A stretch of 14,156 bases of DNA from Gemmatimonadales bacterium UBA7889. GTDB lineage: Bacteria; Gemmatimonadota; Gemmatimonadetes; Longimicrobiales; Gaopeijiaceae. Each line of letters starts with the position of its first letter. Within the stretch, counting starts at the first letter, position 1. This document shows, one piece after another, positions 1 to 7,465 of the stretch. The position numbers and the translations under genes were made by a program. The stretch is from the NCBI GenBank assembly GCA_002501085.1, contig DLRL01000007.1, positions 6,881 to 21,036 on the forward strand. The letters run 5' to 3'. The notes beneath the pieces were generated by a model, which made no database searches, had not been told where the DNA came from, and saw only the letters and a program-made list of their open reading frames with translations.

Positions 1-75
1 CTTTCTGGACTCAGGTAGTATCGGAGAAGGAAGCAGGGCTCCCTGATCCGACCCTTTACGGGCGTATGGAGGTAG
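1..75 (+). other. Left-edge segment, possible tail of an upstream gene
   Basis: Two forward frames are open at the left edge. One closes with TGA at 44-46 after 14 codons. The other stays open to a TGA at 186-188 and would overlap the DedA gene by about 100 nt. The third frame stops at 16-18 and again at 73-75. The 44-46 stop would leave a normal 35-nt gap before the DedA gene, so it is the more natural end for an upstream gene, but too little sequence is present to name a product or be sure that either frame is coding. Confidence 0.25.
68..72 (+). promoter_or_regulatory. Ribosome binding site deciding the DedA start
   Basis: GGAGG lies at 68-72. An in-frame TAG at 73-75 closes the reading frame upstream, so the start must be TTG 76, GTG 82 or ATG 103. 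The GGAGG is only 3 nt from TTG 76 but 9 nt from GTG 82, a normal spacing, so GTG 82 is preferred. Confidence 0.6.
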
Positions 76-81
76 TTGCTA

Positions 82-696
82 GTGGCAGAGTTTCTGTCTT
101 TGATGGACCAGATCCCCGTGGGCTTGATCTATGTTGGATTGGGAATTGGCGCTGCGGTCGAGAATGTGATCCCAGCAGTTCCGGCTGACACTTTTGTTGC
201 ACTCGGTGGGTTTCTCTCAGCGTTTGGGCCTCTGGATATTCGATTGATCTTCGCTGTCACCTGGTCACTAAACGTAGGATCAGCGCTTGTGATGTATCGA
301 CTAGGATATACTCATGGGAGGCCATTTTTCATGCGGGGCTGGGGACAACGAGTACTAAAAGATCACCAAATGGATCGCATGACACGTTTTTATGAACGGT
401 GGGGAACTTGGGCGATTTTTTGGACTCGGTTCCTGCCCGGACTACGAGCAGTGGTCCCCATCTTTGCTGGAATAACGCAACAGCGGCTTGGACCTGTGGC
501 AGTACCCCTTGCAGCTGCGTCCGCTATTTGGTACGGCACACTGATTTGGTTGGGAGCCTCGACTGGTCACAATCTCGAAGTATTGAGTGTACTCCTAACC
601 CGAACCAGCAGTGTACTGGCAGCGATTGCAGTACTGGCACTTCTAGTGGTGATCCGCTGGTGGTGGCGAACTAAGAACGACGAACCCGATGAATGA
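82..696 (+). CDS. DedA family (VTT domain) inner-membrane protein
   Basis: Small polytopic membrane protein of the DedA/SNARE-associated (VTT) family. Family members are linked to lipid carrier recycling (undecaprenyl phosphate or phospholipid flipping), proton-motive-force homeostasis and antimicrobial resistance; which substrate this one handles cannot be read from sequence. From GTG 82 it is 204 aa, the usual family length. Visible signatures are the membrane re-entrant motif E27-x3-P31-x2-P34 near the N-terminus and the R-x3-P-x2-R type motif at residues 113-122 (FWTRFLPGLR), followed by a P and AG at 126-130. Hydrophobic segments lie near 11-30, 36-50, 54-72, 138-160 and 175-193, and the protein ends in a basic then acidic tail. 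The start was chosen from the GGAGG at 68-72; TTG 76 is possible. Its last 8 nt overlap xerD, which suggests co-translation. Confidence 0.85.
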   Translation: MAEFLSLMDQIPVGLIYVGLGIGAAVENVIPAVPADTFVALGGFLSAFGPLDIRLIFAVTWSLNVGSALVMYRLGYTHGRPFFMRGWGQRVLKDHQMDRMTRFYERWGTWAIFWTRFLPGLRAVVPIFAGITQQRLGPVAVPLAAASAIWYGTLIWLGASTGHNLEVLSVLLTRTSSVLAAIAVLALLVVIRWWWRTKNDEPDE

Positions 697-1642
697 ACTC
701 AACGTTGATAAGTCTGTTGAGGAACCCGCTAGGGCTTTTAGGCTAGAACAGTTCCAGGACTATCTGATTTTCGAGCGGGGTCTCTCCAAGCGCACCCTTT
801 CTGCTTACCAGCATGACTTGGAGAACTGCATAGAGTTCCTAGCCCGGCAAGATATCACCGATCCAGGCCATGTGACCCCGACGGTTCTGAGAACGTGGAT
901 ATTCTCTCTCCACGAAGTTGGGCTAGCACCGTCATCAATAAGGCGAGCACAGTCGGCAGTTCGCACGTTTTTCCGTTTCTTACTCGCGGAAGGCTGGTTA
1001 TCAGTTGATCCCACGGAGCGTCTGGAAAGTCCAAAAATTACAGATCGGTTACCCGAGTTTTTGACCAAAGAGGAAACACAGCGGCTACTGGATGCTCCGA
1101 ATCCGCAAAAATCCCTCTACTGGCGTGACCGGTCAATCCTTGAGTTGCTCTATGCTTCAGGTATCCGCGTTTCAGAGCTTGTGGGACTACTGATATCTGG
1201 ATTGGATTTAGATGATTCTTTCATCACAGTATTCGGGAAAGGTGGTAAAGAGCGCATTGTGCCTGTCGGCGTTCCAGCCTTGCTGACTCTAAGAAGATAT
1301 CTCAGTGAACTCCGCCCAAAGCTTGATCAAGCGGAAGGCAAAGGACATGTGTATCTCAACGCTCGAGGGCGTCCACTCACGCGAGAATCAGTTTGGAAAC
1401 TGGTCAGGGATTCGGGACGCCGAGCAGACATAAACAAAAAGGTCTCACCGCATACGTTGCGGCACACTTTCGCGACACATTTGTTGGAGGGTGGAGCTGA
1501 CTTGGCTGCTGTCCAAGAGCTACTTGGTCATGTGGATATTTCAAGTACTCAGATTTATACACACGTAGATCGCGAATACCTGCGTCAGATCCATGGAAAA
1601 TACCACCCCCGTGCTCAGAGCACTCAATACGTGTCTGACTAG
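689..1642 (+). CDS. xerD: Site-specific tyrosine recombinase XerD
   Basis: Tyrosine recombinase of 317 aa that, with XerC, resolves chromosome dimers at dif under FtsK control. Residues 20-105 form the SAM-like core-binding domain and about 120-300 the catalytic domain. All catalytic residues are visible: R160 (SGIRVSEL), K184 in the beta-hairpin (FGKGGKER), H255 and R258 (HTLRH), H281 (LLGH) and nucleophile Y290 (QIYTHV). The QIYTHV motif and the C-terminal HPRA stretch look like XerD rather than XerC or a phage integrase, and there is no attachment site or other phage gene beside it. The ATG overlaps the end of the DedA gene by 8 nt, implying translational coupling. A paralogous XerC cannot be excluded. 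Confidence 0.88.
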   Translation: MNELNVDKSVEEPARAFRLEQFQDYLIFERGLSKRTLSAYQHDLENCIEFLARQDITDPGHVTPTVLRTWIFSLHEVGLAPSSIRRAQSAVRTFFRFLLAEGWLSVDPTERLESPKITDRLPEFLTKEETQRLLDAPNPQKSLYWRDRSILELLYASGIRVSELVGLLISGLDLDDSFITVFGKGGKERIVPVGVPALLTLRRYLSELRPKLDQAEGKGHVYLNARGRPLTRESVWKLVRDSGRRADINKKVSPHTLRHTFATHLLEGGADLAAVQELLGHVDISSTQIYTHVDREYLRQIHGKYHPRAQSTQYVSD

Positions 1643-1681
1643 AAAAGAACCTGACTTAATCAGTACTGACCTCAGTGTGGT
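1643..1681. other. Short convergent gap between xerD and S41 protease gene
   Basis: These 39 nt separate two converging stop codons. They contain small overlapping dyads (ACTGA-CC-TCAGT and CTGA...TCAG) but no GC-rich stem followed by a T tract in either direction, so I do not call an intrinsic terminator. Confidence 0.4.
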
Positions 1682-3292
1682 CTAGTTTTCCGCCCCCTCG
1701 TTACCTACTCCAGACGCTCTTTCATCCAATTCCTTAAACAACCCCGCTTGCCCGTCCGAAGTCATCAGAAGCTGGATCGCTTCCGCCAGGACTCGATCCC
1801 GCTCCTTACGGAAGTCGGCCTCTGAGCCAACATCGTCCATGCGTTGAGCGATGTTGATACGGGCCTGCCAGTGGAGGTATGAGCGCACGTCTTCATCTGA
1901 GAGCAACTCTCCTGGCAGCCCGTCTTCTTCAAGCTGTGCTAAGAATCCGTCAAACTGCCCTTCAGAGACGCTTGGTCTCTCGCCCTTTTCGAGAAGTATT
2001 GTTGCGACTTCGAATCCGAATTCCGCAAGCCGGAGCCCTAGAAGAACACGTGCTTCATTCGCGCTTGCGATCAGTTCGCGCTCCATCGTTTTCAAAGTAT
2101 CATTTTCGATTTCAAGATCTGGGAAAATACCGCCACCGTTAATAAGTGTGCGACCCATAGGAGTCGTTACCCGAGGAAGCGTGTCGAGATCTTCTTCAAC
2201 GGGCCGTCCTTGGGCATCTCTGACTCTCTGAAGGGAGCGTCCCAAGGGTGTCAACCATGAGCCGGTTGTGAAACGCAGGCGCCGGTTGAAGGGCAGCGGC
2301 ATTACAGTTTGAACAACGCCTTTACCGAATGTGCGAGCACCCATGACTAGTCCACGATCATAATCCTGGAGTGCACCAGCCAAGATTTCAGCTCCCGAGG
2401 CCGTGAACTCATCAACGAGGACGATGATCGGTAGATCGGGAACCAACTGGGGCCAGCGATCATCCCAGGAATCTGCGGTGGTCTCACTTGCGAGGCTGCC
2501 AGGTGCCCTCTGAACAGTGCTGGCAAGCTTCGAACCAGGTTTCAAGAATAGATCTGCCAGCATCAAGGATTCGTCGAGGAACCCCCCGGGATTTCTTCGC
2601 AGATCGATGATCAAGCCCTTAGTCGAGTCCATATTAAGCAAGACGTCGTTCATCTCACTTGCTGCGTTACGTGCAACACGGTCCAGAACGACGTATCCAA
2701 GTCCATCCTCTAGTGTGCCGAAATGGACTGCGGGACGGTGCACTTGAGCCCTCTCGATATCAAATGCGATTGGCTCTTCAAAACCCTCCCGTTTGATTTT
2801 GACAAGAACATTGGTGCCGACAGGGCCTCTGATCGAGTCTGCCGCCATTCCAGTAGTCCATGATGAGGCATCGTGCTCATTCACTCCAACGATAGCGTCA
2901 CCGACTTGAATTCCCACTTGGTTCGCTGGAGTACTGCGGAAGACGGCTGTAACCGTAATCCTCTCATTCAACTGAGTAATCTGTAGGCCGATTCCAGAAT
3001 AATTACCTGTAGTCTCTTCTTCCCATGCTTCAGATTCGACAGGGGTAAAGAGTTCTGCGTAAGGGTCCTGAAGTGCATCAATCAACCCATCGATTGCTGC
3101 TTCCCAAAGTATGGAGTCACTGAACTGGTCCATGTGCATTTGGGTTATGGCCGATACCGCACTATCAAGGATTGCAAGCTGTGGGGTATTATCCTGTGCC
3201 CTTGAATCCGGTGGAATTCGCGTGTTCTGAGCTTGTGCGGAGGTCTTTGTCAGAACCAGGATCAATGTCAGTACAGCTATGCGATATATCAT
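1682..3292 (-). CDS. S41 family C-terminal processing peptidase (CtpA/Prc-like), exported
   Basis: Serine protease of the S41 (carboxy-terminal processing) family, acting in the periplasm on C-terminal tails of proteins. With the start at 3292 it is 536 aa. Signal peptide: residues 1-21, hydrophobic core then SAQA, with likely cleavage before QN. A PDZ domain covers about 96-177 (GIGLQI, NQVGIQVGDAIVGVN). The S41 core covers about 190-385, with the LRRNPGG signature and a Ser-Lys dyad at S299 (TASGAE) and K324 (FGKGVVQ). Some 130 residues after the core, charged and probably helical, are not recognised. Start choice: an ATG at 3316 gives 544 aa but has no ribosome binding site and puts a charged stretch before the signal peptide; ATG 3292 is preceded by GAGGG at 8 nt. 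It converges on xerD and diverges from nadE. Family call is firm; the physiological substrate is unknown. Confidence 0.9.
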   Translation of the reverse strand: MIYRIAVLTLILVLTKTSAQAQNTRIPPDSRAQDNTPQLAILDSAVSAITQMHMDQFSDSILWEAAIDGLIDALQDPYAELFTPVESEAWEEETTGNYSGIGLQITQLNERITVTAVFRSTPANQVGIQVGDAIVGVNEHDASSWTTGMAADSIRGPVGTNVLVKIKREGFEEPIAFDIERAQVHRPAVHFGTLEDGLGYVVLDRVARNAASEMNDVLLNMDSTKGLIIDLRRNPGGFLDESLMLADLFLKPGSKLASTVQRAPGSLASETTADSWDDRWPQLVPDLPIIVLVDEFTASGAEILAGALQDYDRGLVMGARTFGKGVVQTVMPLPFNRRLRFTTGSWLTPLGRSLQRVRDAQGRPVEEDLDTLPRVTTPMGRTLINGGGIFPDLEIENDTLKTMERELIASANEARVLLGLRLAEFGFEVATILLEKGERPSVSEGQFDGFLAQLEEDGLPGELLSDEDVRSYLHWQARINIAQRMDDVGSEADFRKERDRVLAEAIQLLMTSDGQAGLFKELDERASGVGNEGAEN

Positions 3293-3343
3293 TAAGTGCG
3301 CCCTCTGCGGCACCATGTCGGGTTCAACAATCTTTAAACACCC

Positions 3344-3373
3344 TTACAAGAAGTGGCGTTCCCTGAGTAATAT
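3344..3373 (+). promoter_or_regulatory. Weak candidate sigma70 promoter for nadE
   Basis: TTACAA (3344-3349), an 18-nt spacer and TAATAT (3368-3373) form a poor match to the -35/-10 consensus. If real, transcription would begin near 3380, just before the hairpin at 3383-3422, placing the hairpin at the very 5' end of the nadE message. Confidence 0.18.
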
Positions 3374-3382
3374 TCCAGGCTC

Positions 3383-3422
3383 GGTATCCCGTCCCTGCAA
3401 CAAGCGGACGGGAACGGATACC
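3383..3422 (+). promoter_or_regulatory. Bulged hairpin in the nadE / S41 divergent region
   Basis: GGTATCC at 3383-3389 pairs with GGATACC at 3416-3422, and CGTCC at 3390-3394 pairs with GGACG at 3406-3410. This gives a 12-bp stem with an 11-nt loop and a 5-nt one-sided bulge. It ends 32 nt before the nadE GTG and is followed by TTTACTTTG, too poor in T for a clear terminator. It may be a 5' leader structure of nadE, a weak terminator, or a DNA-level dyad. Confidence 0.45.
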
Positions 3423-3454
3423 TTTACTTTGTCCTTCCCGAAAGGGTTGGCGCT

Positions 3455-5293
3455 GTGAGTGGACGACTTAAAATGGCCACACGGCCCATGAGCAATTCCG
3501 AGGTCCGCCCCCCACTGAGGGTGGCACTTGTTCAATTCAAGCCCACGAAAGCTGACGTTTCAGCAAACGTGGAGTCCATTCAACGCACGATCACAAGTCA
3601 CGCTAACTCGACTGATCTTATCGTTTTCCCGGAGGCTTCACTCAGTGGGTACTTCCTAGAAGGAGGTGTCGCTGAGTCCGCGGTAACTACCGAAGAACTC
3701 ATCGGACTAATGGGTTCCCCGCCCGACAGAAGCCCAGACGTGGTGATTGGCTTTTACGAACGCTGGCGCCGCCGGCTCTACAACAGTGCCGTGTACTTAG
3801 AAGCTCGTGAGGGCAGCTGGAAGGCAAGACATGTTCACCGCAAGATATTCTTACCAACATACGGAGTCTTCGATGAAGCACGTTTCGTTGAGCCAGGCAC
3901 GGACATTCAGGCTTTTGAAACAAGATTTGGTCGGATAGGGATGTTGATTTGTGAGGATATGTGGCATTCTCTGCCTGCCGCCATTCTAGCCCTTGGTGGT
4001 GCAGAGCTTCTGGTAGTGCCTAGTGCTTCTCTTGCACGAGACTTCTCACCCACAGGTGGCCGTTCTCGAAACTTGGAGCGATGGGAACAGATCACCTCAG
4101 GGGCTGCACTTGAGCACGGGATTTTTGTGATCGTTGCTCAACTCGTCGGCTCTGAGGGGGGTAAGCTGTTTTTTGGAGGATCCATCGCGGTTGGACCAGA
4201 TGGGAGTTTCTTAGCGAGAGGTCCTCTTCTAGAGGAAGCCGTCACATTGGCCTCGCTTGATGCGGGATCAATTAACCGGTCACGGATGGCTTCTCCGCTT
4301 CTCGCCAACCTCGAGCAAATGCTGCCCCACCTTCAGAGATCCCTTGAGTCAACGCGACCTCACGCGGTTCTTGAGGACTCACATGCACCATTGGAGACTG
4401 AAACTCAAGAGATGGTTGGCGAGGGACTGGTAGGTGAAGGCCCTGTACCGGATAAGGATTTGGGAATAATCCACGCGGCGGAACTCAACCTTGACCTTGA
4501 TTTAGTCGAAAAAACTCTGATCGAGTTCATTCGGGATGAAGTCCGCAGACGAAGAGGATTCAAAAGAGTAGTTGTGGGTGTTAGTGGTGGAGTCGATTCA
4601 GCTGTATCGCTCGCCTTAGCGTGTAAAGCTTTAGGCCCCGAAAACGTTTATGGGTTCCGTCTTCCGTACAGAACATCAAGTCAAGAGAGTCTTGAACATG
4701 CGGCTCTCATCCTTGATATGACTCAAGCTCAGGCTCAGACCATTGAGATTTCGGATCCTATAGACCTATACGTGAAAGAATACGAACCAGAGATATCACC
4801 TCTTCGCAAGGGAAATCTCATGGCTCGATTGCGCTCAATAATACTCTTCGATCAATCGGCAAAGCTTGATGCACTTCCTCTCGGTACTGGGAATAAGAGT
4901 GAGAGGTTGCTTGGATACTTTACCTGGCATGCTGATGACTCTCCGCCGATCAATCCCTTGGGTGATCTCTTTAAGACGCAGGTTTGGGCTCTCGCTCAAC
5001 ACTTGGGTATCCCAGAGGTGATTATCGAGAAGCCAGCTACTGCTGATCTCGTGAAGGGCGTTACTGATGAAGACGAGATCGGCGTATCGTATCATGCAGC
5101 AGACCCGATCCTTTTCGGTTTGGTTTCTGGCTACAGTGTTGAGGAACTTGTTAAAGGTGGGTTCAAGGAAGACGAAGTTGAACTTGTGTCGAAACGCCTC
5201 CAGACAACGCACTGGAAACGTGAACTCCCTACCGTCGCAGTGCTTTCATCAAGTGCGATTGGAGAGTTCTATCTGAGACCAGTCGACTACTGA
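3455..5293 (+). CDS. nadE: Glutamine-dependent NAD+ synthetase
   Basis: Catalyses the last step of NAD+ synthesis in the cytoplasm: ATP-dependent amidation of deamido-NAD+ with ammonia from glutamine. The 612-aa product has both expected domains. The N-terminal nitrilase-type glutaminase (about 20-270) shows the triad E60 (FPEASLSGY), K130 (HRKIFLPTYG) and C166 (LICEDMW). The C-terminal synthetase (about 340-612) has the ATP-pyrophosphatase loop SGGVDS at 377-382, GTGNKSE at 477-483, the NPLGDLFKTQV stretch near 500-510 and TDEDEIG at 537-543. A roughly 50-residue acidic, Gly/Glu-rich linker joins them. Start GTG 3455 has AAAGGG 8 nt upstream; ATG 3473 and ATG 3488 are alternatives, and all precede the first strand LRVALVQ. 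The gene stands alone, diverging from the S41 protease gene and converging with the LVIVD gene. Confidence 0.95.
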   Translation: MSGRLKMATRPMSNSEVRPPLRVALVQFKPTKADVSANVESIQRTITSHANSTDLIVFPEASLSGYFLEGGVAESAVTTEELIGLMGSPPDRSPDVVIGFYERWRRRLYNSAVYLEAREGSWKARHVHRKIFLPTYGVFDEARFVEPGTDIQAFETRFGRIGMLICEDMWHSLPAAILALGGAELLVVPSASLARDFSPTGGRSRNLERWEQITSGAALEHGIFVIVAQLVGSEGGKLFFGGSIAVGPDGSFLARGPLLEEAVTLASLDAGSINRSRMASPLLANLEQMLPHLQRSLESTRPHAVLEDSHAPLETETQEMVGEGLVGEGPVPDKDLGIIHAAELNLDLDLVEKTLIEFIRDEVRRRRGFKRVVVGVSGGVDSAVSLALACKALGPENVYGFRLPYRTSSQESLEHAALILDMTQAQAQTIEISDPIDLYVKEYEPEISPLRKGNLMARLRSIILFDQSAKLDALPLGTGNKSERLLGYFTWHADDSPPINPLGDLFKTQVWALAQHLGIPEVIIEKPATADLVKGVTDEDEIGVSYHAADPILFGLVSGYSVEELVKGGFKEDEVELVSKRLQTTHWKRELPTVAVLSSSAIGEFYLRPVDY

Positions 5294-5341
5294 TACCCCA
5301 AAGCGCTTAGCCACAAAGTACGAGCGGGTCAGAAATCTGGT
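5294..5341. other. Short convergent gap between nadE and LVIVD gene
   Basis: These 48 nt lie between two converging stop codons. I see no stable hairpin with a T tract and no other signal. Confidence 0.4.
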
Positions 5342-7369
5342 TCAGCTGATAGGTCTGCTTATTGGAGACAACTTCGCAGCCCAAAGCCCTGAATTCATAT
5401 CAGAGAAAAAAATATGACCTTTATGAGGTTGGGCGCCCCAAACACTTACCTGGTTCCTGAGAAATCCGCCAGGATCCTGAGGTTTATAGACTGCGATTTC
5501 CCGCCCCTGGTGTGCGAGATTCCCCATTAGCTCACCAGATATATCTACCACGCGCAGACCACCCTTGTAGTGTGCCTGGTAAAGCACGTCATCTTCGATC
5601 CATAGGTTGTGTGTCCCAGACTCTGGGATCTCGTAACGTGCCACATCGAGCGGGTCCTCAGGGTCTGTGAAATCAATGATGTGGAGATAGCCTCGCATGC
5701 GCCCCTGCACACCTCCTTCACCTGTGTCAATGTTGTAGGGACGGTTGTCGCTTCCGCGTCCAGCCCAAGGCTCATTTCCACCACCACTCATCTCGTCTCC
5801 AAGAAACAAGTAGAATTTTCCGGTTGACTCTTGGTGATATGGAAAAGCTGCATGGGTAGCACCCACCGGATACGGGATATTGGTTACGAATACGGGGTCT
5901 TCTATCGTGCCTCCCCATTTCCCATTCCCGACATCAACGACAACGACACCATTTTCCCATTCTGAGGAATACGCAATTCCATCGTGCACCCAGACATCAT
6001 GCACACGGCTGTTCGGGTGGTTGTACTCACTCACATACATCGGATTATATGGATCGCGGATATCGATGATTACGTACTTGTCTCCTCCGGCAAGTGCAAA
6101 AAGGTAATCCTCAGTCGCAAACATATTGTGAACGCCACCAGTGACGCCGTGTGTCTCAAACGTTGAAGCGATAATGGGGTGAGCTGGGTTTGCCATATCC
6201 AAGATCACCACGCCATTACTTCGGTTAGAAGCTCCCTCGCGGGAGAGCGCAGCATAACGACCGCTCGGTGGAGCTTTCACGTCGTTTACTGTTCGTGCGT
6301 CGATCTGGATTGAATCTGTCGCGAACATGTTGGTTGGGTCGGTGACGTCCCAGAAGTACGCCCAGCCCGCAGCCGACCAAGTGCCGGTAATCGCGTAGTC
6401 CTTTCCATCAAGTCCTTCAAATACCCAGAGGTCCGATGTGTGAGAACTCCCGACCGCACCTTGCCCTTGCAACTCGATCGGCTGAACTATTTCACGGCCG
6501 TGTACCAATACTGTCTTACGGCTGGTAAGGGAGCCTGATAGCGCCAGGATTGTATAGCGCCCAGGAACTTCGGCCACGAAGGAGCCCTCATTCATGATTG
6601 CTGCGGAACCAGGTGCCTTTATTGAGTCATCGGGTATAAAAGTATATGCCCATGTCACTGGCAGGTCTTCAATTCTTCCTTCTGGTCCTAGGCCGTTAGC
6701 AGAGAAACGCAGCACATCTCCTGTTCGTGCTTCGTCACTTCCTCCTTCAATCAAGAGTTCAGTAGCTGGAAATGACCTTACCGTGTGCAAGGTCTCTCTG
6801 GAACTTCCTTCAATTGATACTATTAGAGTCACCGTTCCCTCTGAATGTCCGGTTAACGCTCCGTATGCATCGACTGATGCGACCGTTGGATCAGAGGTGG
6901 TCCATGTGAACACAGGTGCCGGGCGCCTGGTTCCGTCTGCATGGAAAGCGATAGGGTGATGGGTCAGGGTTGTCCCGACGAAGAGCATTGGTGCGGATGG
7001 GTTGAGATTGATTGTGTTGATCCCTGGCCAGGAGATACTGACGGGTATCCGTAGTGTAGGTATCTCTCCAAGAACACCAGCTGGAAGTGCTGCTGTGGCT
7101 ACGATCTCAAAGTTTCCAGCGCTGAATGCCTGAACCACATCGTTCCGCACACGTATAGCCTGCCGAGGCGCTGCGTAACGGACGGGGACATCAACTAAGG
7201 CTCCGGAAGCATCAAACACCCTTACGGTTAGTGACGTAGAGCCGCCAACTTCGAGTGAGATCACATTCGGCTCTGCCACCAACCGTAATCCACTTTCTTG
7301 GCTTGTAAGACCGATTGGAAGAAAAAGGAAAAAATTCAAGACAAGGAAATGTCGGTTATATCTCTTCAT
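5342..7369 (-). CDS. Secreted Ig-like and LVIVD-repeat protein
   Basis: Exported protein of about 675 aa with unknown function. A signal peptide (MKRYNRH then a Phe/Leu-rich core) is followed by about 260 residues of bacterial Ig-like modules: one near the start (VISLEVGGSTSLTVRVFD), a clearer Big_2-type one (WTTSDPTVASVDAYGALTG) and a third ending in VPGRYTILA. The C-terminal half consists of LVIVD-type repeats, a likely beta-propeller: GVVILDMANPAHP, KYVIIDIRDPYNP, GVVVVDVGNG, LHIIDFTDPEDP and GLRVVDISG, with alternating short HD/HN motifs. No catalytic residues are evident; binding or cell-surface scaffolding is a guess. Start choice: three ATGs in tandem (7375, 7372, 7369) follow AGGG; 7369 gives 9-nt spacing. 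An ATG at 7414 would add 15 residues ahead of the signal peptide and is unlikely. It diverges from the M14 peptidase gene. Confidence 0.85.
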   Translation of the reverse strand: MKRYNRHFLVLNFFLFLPIGLTSQESGLRLVAEPNVISLEVGGSTSLTVRVFDASGALVDVPVRYAAPRQAIRVRNDVVQAFSAGNFEIVATAALPAGVLGEIPTLRIPVSISWPGINTINLNPSAPMLFVGTTLTHHPIAFHADGTRRPAPVFTWTTSDPTVASVDAYGALTGHSEGTVTLIVSIEGSSRETLHTVRSFPATELLIEGGSDEARTGDVLRFSANGLGPEGRIEDLPVTWAYTFIPDDSIKAPGSAAIMNEGSFVAEVPGRYTILALSGSLTSRKTVLVHGREIVQPIELQGQGAVGSSHTSDLWVFEGLDGKDYAITGTWSAAGWAYFWDVTDPTNMFATDSIQIDARTVNDVKAPPSGRYAALSREGASNRSNGVVILDMANPAHPIIASTFETHGVTGGVHNMFATEDYLFALAGGDKYVIIDIRDPYNPMYVSEYNHPNSRVHDVWVHDGIAYSSEWENGVVVVDVGNGKWGGTIEDPVFVTNIPYPVGATHAAFPYHQESTGKFYLFLGDEMSGGGNEPWAGRGSDNRPYNIDTGEGGVQGRMRGYLHIIDFTDPEDPLDVARYEIPESGTHNLWIEDDVLYQAHYKGGLRVVDISGELMGNLAHQGREIAVYKPQDPGGFLRNQVSVWGAQPHKGHIFFSDMNSGLWAAKLSPISRPIS

Positions 7370-7419
7370 CATCATTACCCTAGTGCTGTGCAAGACTGAG
7401 ACTTCAACATGCACATTTG

Positions 7420-7448
7420 TTGACGTTACCCCAAGTCGGCAAGAGAAT
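7420..7448 (+). promoter_or_regulatory. Candidate sigma70 promoter of the M14 peptidase gene
   Basis: TTGACG at 7420-7425 matches the -35 consensus at 5 of 6 positions. After a 17-nt spacer, GAGAAT at 7443-7448 matches the -10 consensus at 4 of 6. Transcription would begin near 7455. That leaves very little leader before ATG 7466 and about 40 nt before ATG 7496, which mildly favours the second start. Confidence 0.4.
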
Positions 7449-7465
7449 CAGGTTCGGGAAAACTC

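Noticed and set aside
3..188. Upstream gene overlapping the DedA start by about 100 nt
   Set aside because: The frame is open, but such a long overlap is unusual, another frame ends neatly at 46, and composition past position 80 looks like a shadow of the DedA gene. Not decidable without upstream sequence.
689..1642. Phage or island integrase instead of XerD
   Set aside because: XerD-like QIYTHV and HPRA signatures, coupling to a housekeeping-type gene, and no tRNA, attachment repeats or phage genes nearby.
1643..1681. Intrinsic terminator between xerD and the S41 gene
   Set aside because: Only 4-5 bp dyads with tiny loops and no T tract in either orientation.
1851..2231. 126-aa open frame on the plus strand
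   Set aside because: Antisense to the S41 protease C-terminal region; low-complexity Ser/Arg composition typical of a shadow frame.
4835..5212. 125-aa open frame on the minus strand
   Set aside because: Lies fully within the conserved nadE synthetase domain; no domain or ribosome binding site recognised.
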